Counted from the stretch's first letter, positions 1 through 8,283 are shown. The stretch: DNA of 64,000 nucleotides from Streptomyces lasiicapitis (GCF_014646335.1 NZ_BMNG01000013.1:1-64000); one strand, 5' to 3'. A program made the numbers and translations. The notes: generated from the letters alone by a model not told the origin.

Positions 1-511
1 GGCGGCGCGGGCCCGCGCGCAGCGGAGCGCGGGCGGGCGCTGGCGGGGCCGACGGCAGGCGCCGGGGGCGCACCGGGGCGGTCGCCACACGGCGCCGGGC
101 ACGCCGGTGGACTGACTGATTCCCGCACGCTACCCCGTACGTTTTCAGCCAACTTCCCAGCCGTCGGCGTTCCCTGGCCGAACAGGGGGTCAACCCACGT
201 CCCACCAGGGGTGAAAGGAGCACGGAAGGGCTCTGCACCCTACGTTGACCGGCCACTGGCACGAGGCGCACTTCCCTGGGCGCCCCGTGAGTGCGACGCT
301 TCGTGATCGAATGCTTCACGCCAAGTTGCCATGTCGACAATGCGCCGGTTGGTGAACTGGTCACGGCGGCGTCACGTGACGCAGTAGATTCGATCTTGAC
401 TGTAGTACGGCGGGGGACTGGTGGAGGACCGAGGGGAAACGTGCAGGAGCGACAGGTCCAGCAAGCGCGCCAAGAACAGGGAGCCGCGACGACCGAGGGG
501 GGCTTAGCGCC
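1..511. promoter_or_regulatory. Upstream/leader region of adpA
   Basis: No convincing gene lies in this stretch, and the window edge cuts it on the left. The first 110 bases are extremely GC-rich and may be the end or leader of a gene outside the window. A perfect 14-bp palindrome, GCGTCACGTGACGC, sits at 369-382, about 130 bases before the adpA start. A purine-rich run at 493-502 is the likely ribosome binding site. Long, heavily regulated leaders are usual for adpA in Streptomyces, so a regulatory role is inferred; no promoter could be placed with certainty. Confidence 0.5.
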
Positions 512-1792
512 ATGAGCCACGACTCCACTGCCGTGCAGGAAGCCGCGGCGCGGAAACTCTCCGGGCGGCGCCGTAGGGAAATCGTCGCGGTGCTGCTCTT
601 CAGCGGTGGTCCCATTTTCGAGAGTTCCATACCTCTCTCCGTGTTCGGCATTGACCGGCAGGACGCGGGAGTCCCTCGATACCGGCTGCTCGTGTGCGCC
701 GGCGAGGAAGGTCCGCTGCGCACCACCGGCGGACTCGAACTGACCGCGCCCCACGGGTTGGAGGCGATCTCGCGGGCGGGCACCGTGGTCGTGCCGGCCT
801 GGCGGTCGATCACATCGCCACCGCCCCTTGAGGCACTCGACGCGCTGCGCCGCGCGCACGAGGAAGGCGCGCGCATCGTCGGCCTGTGCACCGGCGCGTT
901 CGTCCTCGCGGCAGCCGGTTTACTGGACGGCCGCCCGGCGACGACGCACTGGATGTACGCGCCGACGCTCGCGAAGCGCTATCCGTCCGTGCACGTCGAT
1001 CCGCGGGAGCTGTTCGTCGACGACGGCGACGTGCTGACGTCGGCAGGCACCGCGGCCGGAATTGATCTCTGTCTGCACATCGTGCGCACCGATCACGGCA
1101 ATGAGGCGGCGGGCGCGCTCGCCCGCAGGCTCGTCGTGCCGCCGCGCCGCGCCGGAGGCCAGGAACGCTACCTGGACCGGTCGCTGCCGGAGGAGATCGG
1201 GGCCGACCCGCTGGCCGAGGTCGTGGCCTGGGCGCTCGAACACCTCCACGAGCAGTTCGACGTGGAGACGCTCGCCGCCCGCGCCTACATGAGCCGTCGC
1301 ACGTTCGACCGGCGCTTCCGCTCGCTGACCGGGAGCGCTCCCCTGCAGTGGCTGATCACCCAGCGGGTGCTGCAGGCACAGCGGCTCCTGGAGACGTCCG
1401 ACTACTCCGTCGACGAGGTCGCCGGACGCTGCGGCTTCCGCTCGCCGGTCGCCCTGCGCGGCCACTTCCGGCGCCAGCTCGGCTCCTCGCCCGCCGCCTA
1501 CCGCGCCGCGTACCGGGCGCGCCGGCCGCAGAGCGAGCGCGCGCTCGAGTCGGCGGCCGCGGCCGCCACCGTGCCCGCGACCGCCTCGGTGGTCTCCGCG
1601 GAGGGTCCGGGTCCAGGACCGGGCGGGAATCCCGGCCTTTCCCCGGGCCCCGTGCCGTCCCAGACCCGGCGTACGGCGGCCGCGAGCTCGCTCGGCGCCA
1701 CGGCGTCGCTGCCGATGGACGCGGGCAAACCGCACTCCGACATGTACGCGCCGGGCCGTGCTCCCCTGCCCGGCCAGAGGAGCGCGCCGTAG
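512..1792 (+). CDS. adpA: AdpA, AraC/XylS-family master developmental regulator
   Basis: This is the pleiotropic transcription activator of morphological differentiation and secondary metabolism in Streptomyces. The 426-residue protein has an N-terminal DJ-1/PfpI (GATase-1-like) domain at about 20-190, with the nucleophile-elbow motif GLCTGAF around Cys126. A C-terminal AraC-type double helix-turn-helix follows at about 245-330 (YMSRRTFDRRF, VAGRCGFRSPVALRGHF). The last 90 residues are a Pro/Gly/Ala-rich tail typical of the variable AdpA C-terminus. Codon 137 (920-922) is TTA, the rare leucine codon read by the bldA tRNA, as is characteristic of adpA. The start codon follows a purine-rich ribosome binding site. 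orn begins 10 bases after the stop, the usual adpA-orn pairing. Confidence 0.97.
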   Translation: MSHDSTAVQEAAARKLSGRRRREIVAVLLFSGGPIFESSIPLSVFGIDRQDAGVPRYRLLVCAGEEGPLRTTGGLELTAPHGLEAISRAGTVVVPAWRSITSPPPLEALDALRRAHEEGARIVGLCTGAFVLAAAGLLDGRPATTHWMYAPTLAKRYPSVHVDPRELFVDDGDVLTSAGTAAGIDLCLHIVRTDHGNEAAGALARRLVVPPRRAGGQERYLDRSLPEEIGADPLAEVVAWALEHLHEQFDVETLAARAYMSRRTFDRRFRSLTGSAPLQWLITQRVLQAQRLLETSDYSVDEVAGRCGFRSPVALRGHFRRQLGSSPAAYRAAYRARRPQSERALESAAAAATVPATASVVSAEGPGPGPGGNPGLSPGPVPSQTRRTAAASSLGATASLPMDAGKPHSDMYAPGRAPLPGQRSAP

Positions 1793-1802
1793 GGTTGGGC
1801 GC

Positions 1803-2405
1803 ATGAACGATCGCATGGTGTGGATCGACTGCGAGATGACCGGGCTCTCGCTGACGGACGACGCACTTATCGAGGTGGCCGCACTGGTCACCGACTCGGA
1901 ACTGAACGTGCTCGGCGAAGGTGTGGACATTGTGATCCGCCCGCCGGACGCGGCCCTGGAGACCATGCCCGAGGTGGTGCGGCAGATGCACACCACCTCG
2001 GGGCTCCTCGACGAGCTGGCCGGCGGCACCACGCCGGCCGACGCCGAGGAGCAGGTCCTCACCTACATCCGTCAGCACGTGAAGGAGCCCCGCAAGGCCC
2101 CGCTGTGCGGCAACTCGGTCGGAACGGACCGCGGCTTCCTGCTGCGGGACATGCCGACCCTGGAGGACTTCCTGCACTACCGCATCGTCGACGTCTCCTC
2201 CATCAAGGAGCTGGCCCGGCGCTGGTACCCCCGGGCGTACTTCAACAGCCCCGACAAGAACGGCAACCACCGGGCGCTCGCCGACATCCGCGAATCCATC
2301 GCGGAGCTGCGCTACTACCGCGAGGCGGTCTTCGTCCCGCAGCCCGGGCCCGACTCGGACACCGCCAAGTCGATCGCCGCGAAGTACGTCCTGCCTGCGG
2401 ATTAG
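1803..2405 (+). CDS. orn: Oligoribonuclease (DEDDh 3'-5' exoribonuclease)
   Basis: This 200-residue enzyme degrades 2-5 nt RNA fragments to mononucleotides and, in this family, also hydrolyses pGpG, the breakdown product of c-di-GMP. DEDDh motifs are visible: WIDCEMTGL near the N-terminus supplies the first Asp/Glu pair, and NGNHRALADI near residue 160 supplies the catalytic His and final Asp. Length matches the family. ATG at 1803 lies 10 bases after adpA, so the two genes are probably cotranscribed as in other Streptomyces. The tRNA-His gene follows. In-frame extension upstream would run into adpA and is not needed. Confidence 0.97.
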   Translation: MNDRMVWIDCEMTGLSLTDDALIEVAALVTDSELNVLGEGVDIVIRPPDAALETMPEVVRQMHTTSGLLDELAGGTTPADAEEQVLTYIRQHVKEPRKAPLCGNSVGTDRGFLLRDMPTLEDFLHYRIVDVSSIKELARRWYPRAYFNSPDKNGNHRALADIRESIAELRYYREAVFVPQPGPDSDTAKSIAAKYVLPAD

Positions 2406-2515
2406 CCCTCCCCGGCACCCCGTGTACGGGGTCCGTAAAACGCGTGCGCGAGCACCCCTTCGGACCCTGTACACTTTTTCTCGGCCGGTCGGAAGAACAC
2501 CAAAGACCGGCTCAT

Positions 2516-2589
2516 GGTGGGTGTAGCTCAGTTGGTAGAGCACCTGGTTGTGGTCCAGGTGGCCGCGGGTTCAAGTCCCGTCACTCACC
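2516..2589 (+). tRNA. tRNA-His (GTG anticodon)
   Basis: A full cloverleaf can be drawn. The acceptor stem GTGGGTG pairs with CACTCAC, with one G-T wobble. The D-loop contains AGCTCAGTTGGTAGAGC, the anticodon stem CCTGG/CCAGG encloses loop TTGTGGT (anticodon GTG), and the T-loop is TTCAAGT. The extra 5' G at 2516 pairs with C at 2589, the G-1:C73 pair diagnostic of tRNA-His. CCA is not fully encoded. A strong terminator follows within 15 bases. Confidence 0.97.
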
Positions 2590-2599
2590 CTGAATGATC

Positions 2600-2631
2600 A
2601 AGGCCCGGCCTGCGAAAGCAGGCCGGGCCTT
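2600..2631 (+). terminator. Rho-independent-type hairpin after tRNA-His
   Basis: A perfect 14-bp stem (2600-2613 with 2618-2631) closes a GAAA tetraloop. It ends the tRNA-His transcript and lies close to the 3' end of the convergent TetR gene, so it may act on both strands. Confidence 0.85.
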
Positions 2632-2650
2632 CGTCATGGCCCATGACAGG

Positions 2651-3232
2651 TCAGGCCGGGGTGCGCAGGCCCGCAAGCAGCCGGTCGAGTGCTTGCTCCG
2701 CGGCTCCCGGGTCGCCGCCCCGCGCGATCCAGAGCGCGGCCTCGTTCATCGCCCCCGAGAGCAGCCGGACCAGGGGCTCCACCGGCTGCTCCGCGATGAT
2801 CCCGGCCGCGGTGAGCGCCGCCAGGGCCTCCGCGAGGTGCCGGCCGGAGGACTCCTCGTCCAGAGCCCGCCACTCGTCCCAGCCCAGCACGGTCGGCGCG
2901 TCGACCAGGAGGACCTGCCGCACGGCCGGATCGGTCCCCGCGGCCAGGAAGGCCCGGCAGCCCGCCCGAAGTTGCTCCCAGAGGTCGTCGTGCCGCTCGG
3001 CCGCGGTCGCGACCCGCTCGCCCAGTTCCTGCTGGACCTCGGCGACGACGGCGCGGAAGAGCCCCGCCTTGCTGTCGAAGTGGTGGTAGGCCGCCCCCTT
3101 GGTGACCCCTGCGGCACGCGCCACCTCGGCCAGCACCACGTGGTGGTACCCGTCGGCGGCGAACCGGCGCCGCCCTTCGGCCAGCAGCGCCCGCCGCGTC
3201 GCCGCCCGCTGCTCCGCCCGGTTGACCGCCAT
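2651..3232 (-). CDS. TetR/AcrR-family transcriptional repressor
   Basis: This is a 193-residue one-domain repressor. The N-terminal helix-turn-helix at about 10-55 is clear (FAADGYHHVVLAEVARAAG, then VTKGAAYHHFDSKAGLF). The remainder is an all-helical ligand-binding/dimerisation domain with no recognisable ligand signature. I chose ATG at 3232 because GGAAAGGG lies just upstream. An in-frame ATG at 3253 falls inside the operator and has no ribosome binding site. The gene is divergent from a glyoxalase-fold gene, and the shared 97-bp region holds two operator-like sites, so it very likely represses both itself and that neighbour. Confidence 0.88.
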   Translation of the reverse strand: MAVNRAEQRAATRRALLAEGRRRFAADGYHHVVLAEVARAAGVTKGAAYHHFDSKAGLFRAVVAEVQQELGERVATAAERHDDLWEQLRAGCRAFLAAGTDPAVRQVLLVDAPTVLGWDEWRALDEESSGRHLAEALAALTAAGIIAEQPVEPLVRLLSGAMNEAALWIARGGDPGAAEQALDRLLAGLRTPA

Positions 3233-3249
3233 CGCGCGCACCACCCTTT

Positions 3250-3310
3250 CCATTTCGCGTACCCCGGGTATGCTAACGCCATGTTCGCATACCCCGAGTA
3301 TGTGAAATGG
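3250..3310. promoter_or_regulatory. Paired operator for the divergent TetR regulator
   Basis: Two near-palindromic sites of the form CATAC-C-CGGG-TA(T/C)G lie at about 3258-3273 and 3287-3302. Together with flanking CCATTTC and GAAATGG they make an imperfect 24-bp inverted repeat (3250-3273 against 3287-3310) around a 13-bp spacer. The position between divergent start codons, beside a TetR gene, is the classical TetR operator arrangement. Assignment to this TetR is inference. Confidence 0.75.
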
Positions 3311-3328
3311 ACGGGAAGGGACCTCTCC

Positions 3329-3814
3329 ATGACGGCCGAACTCACGACCAAACTCACGAGCGAACTCACGACCGGGCCCACGATCAAGCCCACGAGCAAG
3401 CTCAGCGGCTTCTACCCGGTGCTCGCCACCCGGGACGTGGCCGCTTCGCGCGACTTCTACACCCGTCACCTCGGGTTCGAGGTGACCTTCGAGGCGGACT
3501 GGTACGTGAGTCTGCGACGCCCCGACGCCCCGCAGTACGAGCTGGCCCTGCTGGACCACTCCCACGCGACCGTCCCCGAGGACCACCGGGCCGCACTCCG
3601 GGGCGGCTTGCTGCTGAACTTCGAGGTGGACGACGTGGACGCCGAGCACCAGCGGCTCGTGACGGAGGCCGGCCTGCCCGAGGTACTGCCCCTGCGTACG
3701 GAGGAGTTCGGCCAGCGCCACTTCATCGTCGCCGCCCCCGACGGCGTACTGATCGACGTCATCACGGTCATACCGCCCAGCGAGGAGTACGCAGCCCAGT
3801 ACACCGACGCCTGA
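3329..3814 (+). CDS. Glyoxalase/bleomycin-resistance (VOC) fold protein
   Basis: This 161-residue protein has a single vicinal-oxygen-chelate fold. The beta-strand entry motif FYPVLATRDVAASRDFYTRHLGFEV (about residues 29-53) and the terminal segment FIVAAPDGVLIDVI are typical of glyoxalase/bleomycin-resistance/dioxygenase superfamily proteins. Residues 5-27 are a Thr/Lys-rich run with a repeated TT-LT-S pattern outside the domain. ATG at 3329 follows GGGAAGGGA. Its divergence from a TetR repressor across a double operator suggests an inducible detoxification function. The substrate cannot be told from sequence. Confidence 0.85.
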   Translation: MTAELTTKLTSELTTGPTIKPTSKLSGFYPVLATRDVAASRDFYTRHLGFEVTFEADWYVSLRRPDAPQYELALLDHSHATVPEDHRAALRGGLLLNFEVDDVDAEHQRLVTEAGLPEVLPLRTEEFGQRHFIVAAPDGVLIDVITVIPPSEEYAAQYTDA

Positions 3815-3866
3815 CCCCCGGGCCGCCGCGTGATCGGTGGGGCGCGCCGTGGCACTCCGCGCACCG

Positions 3867-3944
3867 CTACTTGCGCTTCTTCGACCGCATGGACCAGAGC
3901 GTGACCGCGATGCCGACGAGCGCCAGCAGAAAGAGGATCTTCAT
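3867..3944 (-). CDS. Possible 25-residue membrane microprotein
   Basis: A short frame encodes MKILFLLALVGIAVTLW followed by a basic tail ending in SMRSKKRK. This is one hydrophobic segment of about 17 residues plus positively charged residues that would stay cytoplasmic. It lies alone in the 213-bp gap between two converging genes and its codons are GC-rich at third positions. The ribosome binding site is weak. I report it as a plausible small membrane protein of unknown function; it could also be chance. Confidence 0.4.
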   Translation of the reverse strand: MKILFLLALVGIAVTLWSMRSKKRK

Positions 3945-4027
3945 GTTGTTCAAGTGCCCGCGACAGCTCCGTCCAACACGCCGAGTTCCGCGTCAGGCCG
4001 ACCCGGTTGGATGACGCCTGGTCACCC

Positions 4028-4468
4028 TCAGTCCGCCACCCCGCCGAACCCGATCACCCGGTCCACCCGGGCCCGCACCAGATACTCGCCCTCCACCGAA
4101 TTCCGCTCCCCGTACGCGGCGGCCCGCTCCTGGCCCATGTAGCGGCCGCCGATCCGGGTGGCCCACTCCCGCATCAGCCCCGGGTCGTCCGTGAAGTCGG
4201 CGGTGCACTCCAGCATCACGTACGAGTACGGCGGCTCCTGGTCGTCCACGCACAGGGAGAAGCGGGGCTCCCGGCGGAGGGACTTGTGCTTCAGGGAGGC
4301 GTGCCAGGTGGTGAAGAGCAGGTAGGTGTCCTCGCCCGTGTCGTCAAGGAGGAACCACACCGGGGTGACGTGCGGGCGGCCGTCGGCGCGGTTCGTGGCC
4401 AGTTTGCCGGTGCGGGTTCCCGTCAGAACGAAGGAACGCCACTCGGCGTCGGTCATCGGCTTCATCAT
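4028..4468 (-). CDS. Pyridoxamine 5'-phosphate oxidase-fold (PPOX class) protein
   Basis: This 146-residue split-barrel protein belongs to the PPOX/F420-dependent oxidoreductase group common in actinomycetes. The N-terminal strand pair around residues 17-42 (TGKLATNRADGRPHVTPVWF) is the family signature, and a cofactor-binding LLFTTWHASLKHKSLRR segment follows near residue 50. The family binds FMN, F420 or haem, and sequence alone does not say which. The start has GGGGAG immediately upstream; a second ATG one codon later is equally usable. It is transcribed toward the VOC gene and has no obvious operon partner. Confidence 0.82.
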   Translation of the reverse strand: MMKPMTDAEWRSFVLTGTRTGKLATNRADGRPHVTPVWFLLDDTGEDTYLLFTTWHASLKHKSLRREPRFSLCVDDQEPPYSYVMLECTADFTDDPGLMREWATRIGGRYMGQERAAAYGERNSVEGEYLVRARVDRVIGFGGVAD

Positions 4469-4582
4469 TCGCTCCCCTTGCTCGTGCGGCCGGCACAGCC
4501 GGTGCGGCTGTGACGGCTCGTGCGGCCGAGGACGCTACTCCGCACCGGCGACAAGATCATCCCGTTTTCGGGACCTCGCCCC

Positions 4583-5638
4583 TCACGACGACTCCCTGCA
4601 CACCAGCTCCGTAGGCAGCACGATCTGCTGGCGTGTCAGGTGGCGGGCCGTCGCCGGGCGGGTGTCGGCTATCTCGGCGAGCAGGACGTCCGTCATGGTG
4701 CGGCCCATCTCGGCGATGGGCTGGCGGACGCTGGTCAGGGGTGGGTCCATGTGGCGGGCGATGGCCGAGTCGTCGAAGCCGACCAGGGCCACGTCGGCGG
4801 GTATGCGGCGGCCCGCCTCGCGGAGGACCTGGCGGGCGCCCGCCGCCATCACGTCCGAGCCGGCGAAGACCGCGTCCAGGTCGGGGCGGCGGGCCAGGAG
4901 CTCGGTCATGGCGCGGCGGCCGCCGTCCTCGGTGAAGTCGCCGCGGGCGATCAGGGCCTCGTCGACGGAGTGGCCCGCCTCGGCGAGCGCCTCGCGGTAG
5001 CCGTCGAGGCGGCGCTGGGCACCGTACACATCCAGGCGCCCCGTGATCGTGGCTATCGCGCGGCGGCCCCGGCCGAGGAGGTGGTCGACGGCCGCCCGCG
5101 CGCCCGCGAAGTTGTCGGAGTCGACCGAGGCGAGCGGCTCGTCCGCCGAGCGGCGGCCGCTGATCACCGCCGGGATCGCCAGTTGCTGGAGCAGGTCGGG
5201 GAGGGGGTCGTCGGCGTGCACGGAGACCAGGAGGACGCCGTCCACGCGGTGCGCGGACAGGTACTGCGCCAGGCTGCGGCGCTCCCGGTCGCCGCCCGCG
5301 AAGGTCAGGACCAGCTGCATGTCGGTGTCGGCGAGCGCCGTGCCCACGCCGTGGATGATGTCCGAGAAGTACGGCTCCGCGAAGAAGCGGGACTCCGGCT
5401 CGGGGACGACCACAGCGATCGAGTCCGTACGGTTCGCGGCCAGCGCGCGAGCCGCCGTGTTCGGGACATAGCCGAGCTCCGCCACCGCCTCCTCGACGGC
5501 CGCACGCGTGTGCTCGCTCACCCGGGGCGAGCCGTTGATCACCCGGGACACCGTGCCCCTGCCGACCCCCGCCCGCGCCGCGACCTCCTCCAGCGTAGGC
5601 CGCCCGCCACCGCGCCCCCTGGCCTGACCACTCCCCAT
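4583..5638 (-). CDS. cebR: CebR, LacI-family repressor of cellobiose utilisation
   Basis: This 351-residue LacI/GalR repressor has an N-terminal helix-turn-helix at about 14-60 (TLEEVAARAGVGRGTVSRVING) with hinge region AARALAANRTDSIAVV. A periplasmic-binding-protein-like effector domain fills the rest, including the conserved VALVGFDDSAIARHMDPPLTSV stretch near residue 285. ATG at 5638 is preceded by GGGGAGGC. The gene is divergent from cebE, and the 14-bp palindrome at 5771-5784 matches the known CebR box. In characterised Streptomyces, CebR releases DNA in response to cellobiose or cello-oligosaccharides and controls cebEFG and bglC. The gene order here is the same. Confidence 0.95.
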   Translation of the reverse strand: MGSGQARGRGGGRPTLEEVAARAGVGRGTVSRVINGSPRVSEHTRAAVEEAVAELGYVPNTAARALAANRTDSIAVVVPEPESRFFAEPYFSDIIHGVGTALADTDMQLVLTFAGGDRERRSLAQYLSAHRVDGVLLVSVHADDPLPDLLQQLAIPAVISGRRSADEPLASVDSDNFAGARAAVDHLLGRGRRAIATITGRLDVYGAQRRLDGYREALAEAGHSVDEALIARGDFTEDGGRRAMTELLARRPDLDAVFAGSDVMAAGARQVLREAGRRIPADVALVGFDDSAIARHMDPPLTSVRQPIAEMGRTMTDVLLAEIADTRPATARHLTRQQIVLPTELVCRESS

Positions 5639-5726
5639 CAGTGCCTCCCCACGACGCGAATCTAACAGCAGGACCACGGCCACCAGCGACGCCGCCGACG
5701 GCCCGCAACTCCCGGTGTCCGGTGCC

Positions 5727-5784
5727 TTGACACCCCCGTGGCAAGCCGCGAACCTTCAAGGCATCACACATGGGAGCGCTCCCA
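5727..5784 (+). promoter_or_regulatory. cebE promoter region with CebR box
   Basis: A perfect 14-bp palindrome TGGGAGCGCTCCCA at 5771-5784 is the CebR operator consensus. A TTGACA -35 hexamer lies at 5727-5732; a weak -10 would fall around 5750-5756, so the operator would sit just downstream of the transcription start and block elongation or initiation. The box lies 116 bp before cebE and 132 bp before divergent cebR, so it could regulate both. Confidence 0.92.
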
Positions 5785-5900
5785 CCCTACCCGGCTCTTA
5801 CCCGCCCCGCACGTCCCCATCCGAGCCACATGCCGCCAATCCCCTTATTTCACACGGTAGTTGGCCGGTGATCGGTACGTCCGGGCACCAGGAGGACGTA

Positions 5901-7238
5901 ATGCGCTACAGGACTCGAACGTCCCGCAAGGCCGTGGTCCTCGCGGCCGTCGCCGCCCTCACCACCGGGCTGCTCGCCGGCTGCGCGGAGGACTCCGGGG
6001 ACGAGCCCGGCGGCTCCTCGGGCGGCGGCGGAGGAGGCGGCAAGGGCAGGACGACCCTGAGCGTCGGCGTGTTCGGCGCCTTCGGCCTGCAGGAGGCCGG
6101 TCTCTACGACGAGTACGAGAAGCTCAACCCGGACATCGACATCAAGCAGAACTCCGTACAGCGCAACGAGAACTACTGGCCCGCACTCCTCACCCACCTC
6201 AGCAGCGGCAGCGGGCTCTCCGACATCCAGGCCGTCGAGGTCGGCAACATCGCCGAGCTGACCGGCACCCACTCCGGCAAGCTGGTGGACCTCGGCAGGA
6301 CCCAGGGTGTGGACAAGGGCGCCTACCTCGACTGGAAGTGGCAGCAGGGCACCACCGACGACGGCAAGACGATCGGCCTCGGCACCGACATCGGGCCGAC
6401 CGGCATCTGCTACCGCAAGGACCTGTTCAAGAAGGCCGGCCTTCCGACGGACCGCGAGGCGGTCGGCAAGCTGTGGGCGGGCGACTGGAACATGTACCTG
6501 GAGACGGGCAAGCGGTTCAAGAAGAAGGCGCCCGAGGGGACCGCCTTCGTCGACGGCGCCACGGGCGTCATGGCCGCCGTGCACGGCTCCGGGAAGGAGA
6601 AGTTCTACGACGCCGAGGGCGATCTTGTCTACAAGGACAGCGCGGGCGTGAAGGAGGGCTGGGACCTCGCGGCCGACTTCGCCGAGGCCGGGCTCACCGC
6701 CAAGCTCCAGCAGTTCCAGCCCAGTTGGGACCAGGCCTTCTCCAACGCCTCCTTCGCCACCGTGACCTGCCCGCCCTGGATGCTCGGCTACATCAAGGAC
6801 AAGGCGGGCGACAAGGGCAAGGACCAGTGGGACGTCGCCGCCGCGCCCAAGCCCAGCAACTGGGGCGGCTCCTTCCTGACCGTGCCCGAGGCGGGCAAGA
6901 ACAAGGAGGAGGCCGCCAAGCTCGTCGCCTGGCTGACCGCCCCGAAGCAGCAGGCCAAGCTGTTCGACAAGCGGGCCAGCTTCCCGAGCGCCGAGGCGGC
7001 GTACGGCCTGCCCGAAGTGAAGGACGCCAAGAACGCCTACTTCGGCGACGCGCCCGTCGGACAGATCTTCGCCAAGGCCGCCGAGGGCGTGCCGGTCCAG
7101 CCCATCGGCCCCAAGGACGGAATCATCTCCCAGTACCTGGCCGACACCGGGATGCTCGGCGTCGACCAGAAGGGAACGTCTCCCGACAAGGCCTGGGACA
7201 AAGCCGTGAAGACGATCGACAACGCACTGGACCAGTGA
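5901..7238 (+). CDS. cebE: CebE, cellobiose/cello-oligosaccharide-binding lipoprotein
   Basis: This is the extracellular solute-binding component of a carbohydrate ABC importer (SBP family 1), 445 residues. The signal peptide (RTSRKAVVLAAVAALTTG) ends in lipobox LLAGC with Cys28 as the lipidation site, followed by a flexible Gly/Ser-rich linker. The mature part has the usual extracellular solute-binding pattern (TTLSVGVFGAFG; GLGTDIGPTGICYRKDLFKKAG). ATG at 5901 follows GGAGGA. It is the first gene of cebEFG and is controlled by the CebR box upstream. As is typical, no cognate ATPase is encoded nearby; such importers share a general ATPase (MsiK) encoded elsewhere. Confidence 0.93.
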   Translation: MRYRTRTSRKAVVLAAVAALTTGLLAGCAEDSGDEPGGSSGGGGGGGKGRTTLSVGVFGAFGLQEAGLYDEYEKLNPDIDIKQNSVQRNENYWPALLTHLSSGSGLSDIQAVEVGNIAELTGTHSGKLVDLGRTQGVDKGAYLDWKWQQGTTDDGKTIGLGTDIGPTGICYRKDLFKKAGLPTDREAVGKLWAGDWNMYLETGKRFKKKAPEGTAFVDGATGVMAAVHGSGKEKFYDAEGDLVYKDSAGVKEGWDLAADFAEAGLTAKLQQFQPSWDQAFSNASFATVTCPPWMLGYIKDKAGDKGKDQWDVAAAPKPSNWGGSFLTVPEAGKNKEEAAKLVAWLTAPKQQAKLFDKRASFPSAEAAYGLPEVKDAKNAYFGDAPVGQIFAKAAEGVPVQPIGPKDGIISQYLADTGMLGVDQKGTSPDKAWDKAVKTIDNALDQ

Positions 7239-7245
7239 TCATCCG

Positions 7246-8274
7246 GTGACCGACATCCCGAGCGACACCCGTACCGCCGCGCCCTCCACCGGGGAGGAGG
7301 GCGCGGCCCCCCGCGCGCGGGCCGGGACGCTGCTCGCCGACCCGGCCGCCGAGCGTCGCCGCGCCCGGCGCAGCCGCCGCTACCGCCGGGACGTGAAGTG
7401 GAGTCCCTACGCCCTCATCGCGCCGTTCTTCCTCTTCTTCATCGCCTTCGGGCTCTTCCCGCTCCTCTATACGGGGTGGGCCTCGCTGCACCGAGTGGAG
7501 CTGGGGACGCCCACCGACATGGAGTGGGTGGGCCTGCGGAACTTCTCGCGGCTCATGGAGGACGAGTTCTTCTGGAACGCGCTGCGCAACACCTTCACCA
7601 TCGGCCTCATCTCCACCGTGCCGCAGCTCCTGATGGCGCTCGGCCTCGCCCATCTCCTGCACTACCGGCTGCGCGGCTCGATGTTCTTCCGCGTCGCGAT
7701 CCTCACCCCGTACGCCACGTCCGTGGCCGCGGCGACGCTCGTCTTCGTGCTCATGTTCAGCCGCACCGACCACGGCATGATCAACTGGGCGCTCGGGCTC
7801 ATCGGCGTGGACGCCGTCGACTGGCAGAACGGCGACTGGACCGCGCAGTTCGCCGTCTCCTCCATCGTCATCTGGCGGTGGACCGGCTACAACGCGCTGA
7901 TCTATCTCGCCGCGATGCAGGCCATCCCCAACGATCTGTACGAGTCGGCGGCGCTGGACGGCGCGAGCCGCTGGCAGCAGTTCCGGCACGTCACGATTCC
8001 CTCGCTGCGGCCGACGATCCTGTTCACCTGCGTGGTGTCGACGATCGGGGCGACCCAGCTCTTCGGCGAGCCGCTCCTTTTCAGCCAGGGCGCGAGCCCC
8101 ACCGGCGGCTCCGACCACCAGTTCCAGACGCTCGGTCTCTATCTGTACGAACAGGGCTGGTTCAACCAGCACCTGGGGCGGTCCTCGGCGATCGCCTGGA
8201 CCATGTTCCTCATTCTCGTCCTGGTCGGCCTGCTGAACTGGGCGATCAGCCGGTGGATCCGCCGAAGCTCGTGA
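7246..8274 (+). CDS. cebF: CebF, sugar ABC transporter permease
   Basis: This is a 342-residue inner-membrane permease of the MalF type. A long cytoplasmic N-terminus (about 50 residues, Arg-rich) precedes six predicted membrane segments beginning with SPYALIAPFFLFFIAFGLFP. The ATPase-contacting EAA loop is visible as YESAALDGASRWQQFRHVTIPSL near residue 240. GTG at 7246 lies 7 bases after cebE. It forms the transmembrane channel with CebG. Confidence 0.93.
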   Translation: MTDIPSDTRTAAPSTGEEGAAPRARAGTLLADPAAERRRARRSRRYRRDVKWSPYALIAPFFLFFIAFGLFPLLYTGWASLHRVELGTPTDMEWVGLRNFSRLMEDEFFWNALRNTFTIGLISTVPQLLMALGLAHLLHYRLRGSMFFRVAILTPYATSVAAATLVFVLMFSRTDHGMINWALGLIGVDAVDWQNGDWTAQFAVSSIVIWRWTGYNALIYLAAMQAIPNDLYESAALDGASRWQQFRHVTIPSLRPTILFTCVVSTIGATQLFGEPLLFSQGASPTGGSDHQFQTLGLYLYEQGWFNQHLGRSSAIAWTMFLILVLVGLLNWAISRWIRRSS

Positions 8275-8283
8275 GGGGATGAC

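Noticed and set aside
291..515. 74-codon open frame upstream of adpA whose stop overlaps the adpA ATG
   Set aside because: Third-position GC is only moderate and the codon mix looks noncoding; there is no clear ribosome binding site. The ATGA overlap is noted but could be chance. It was kept as leader sequence.
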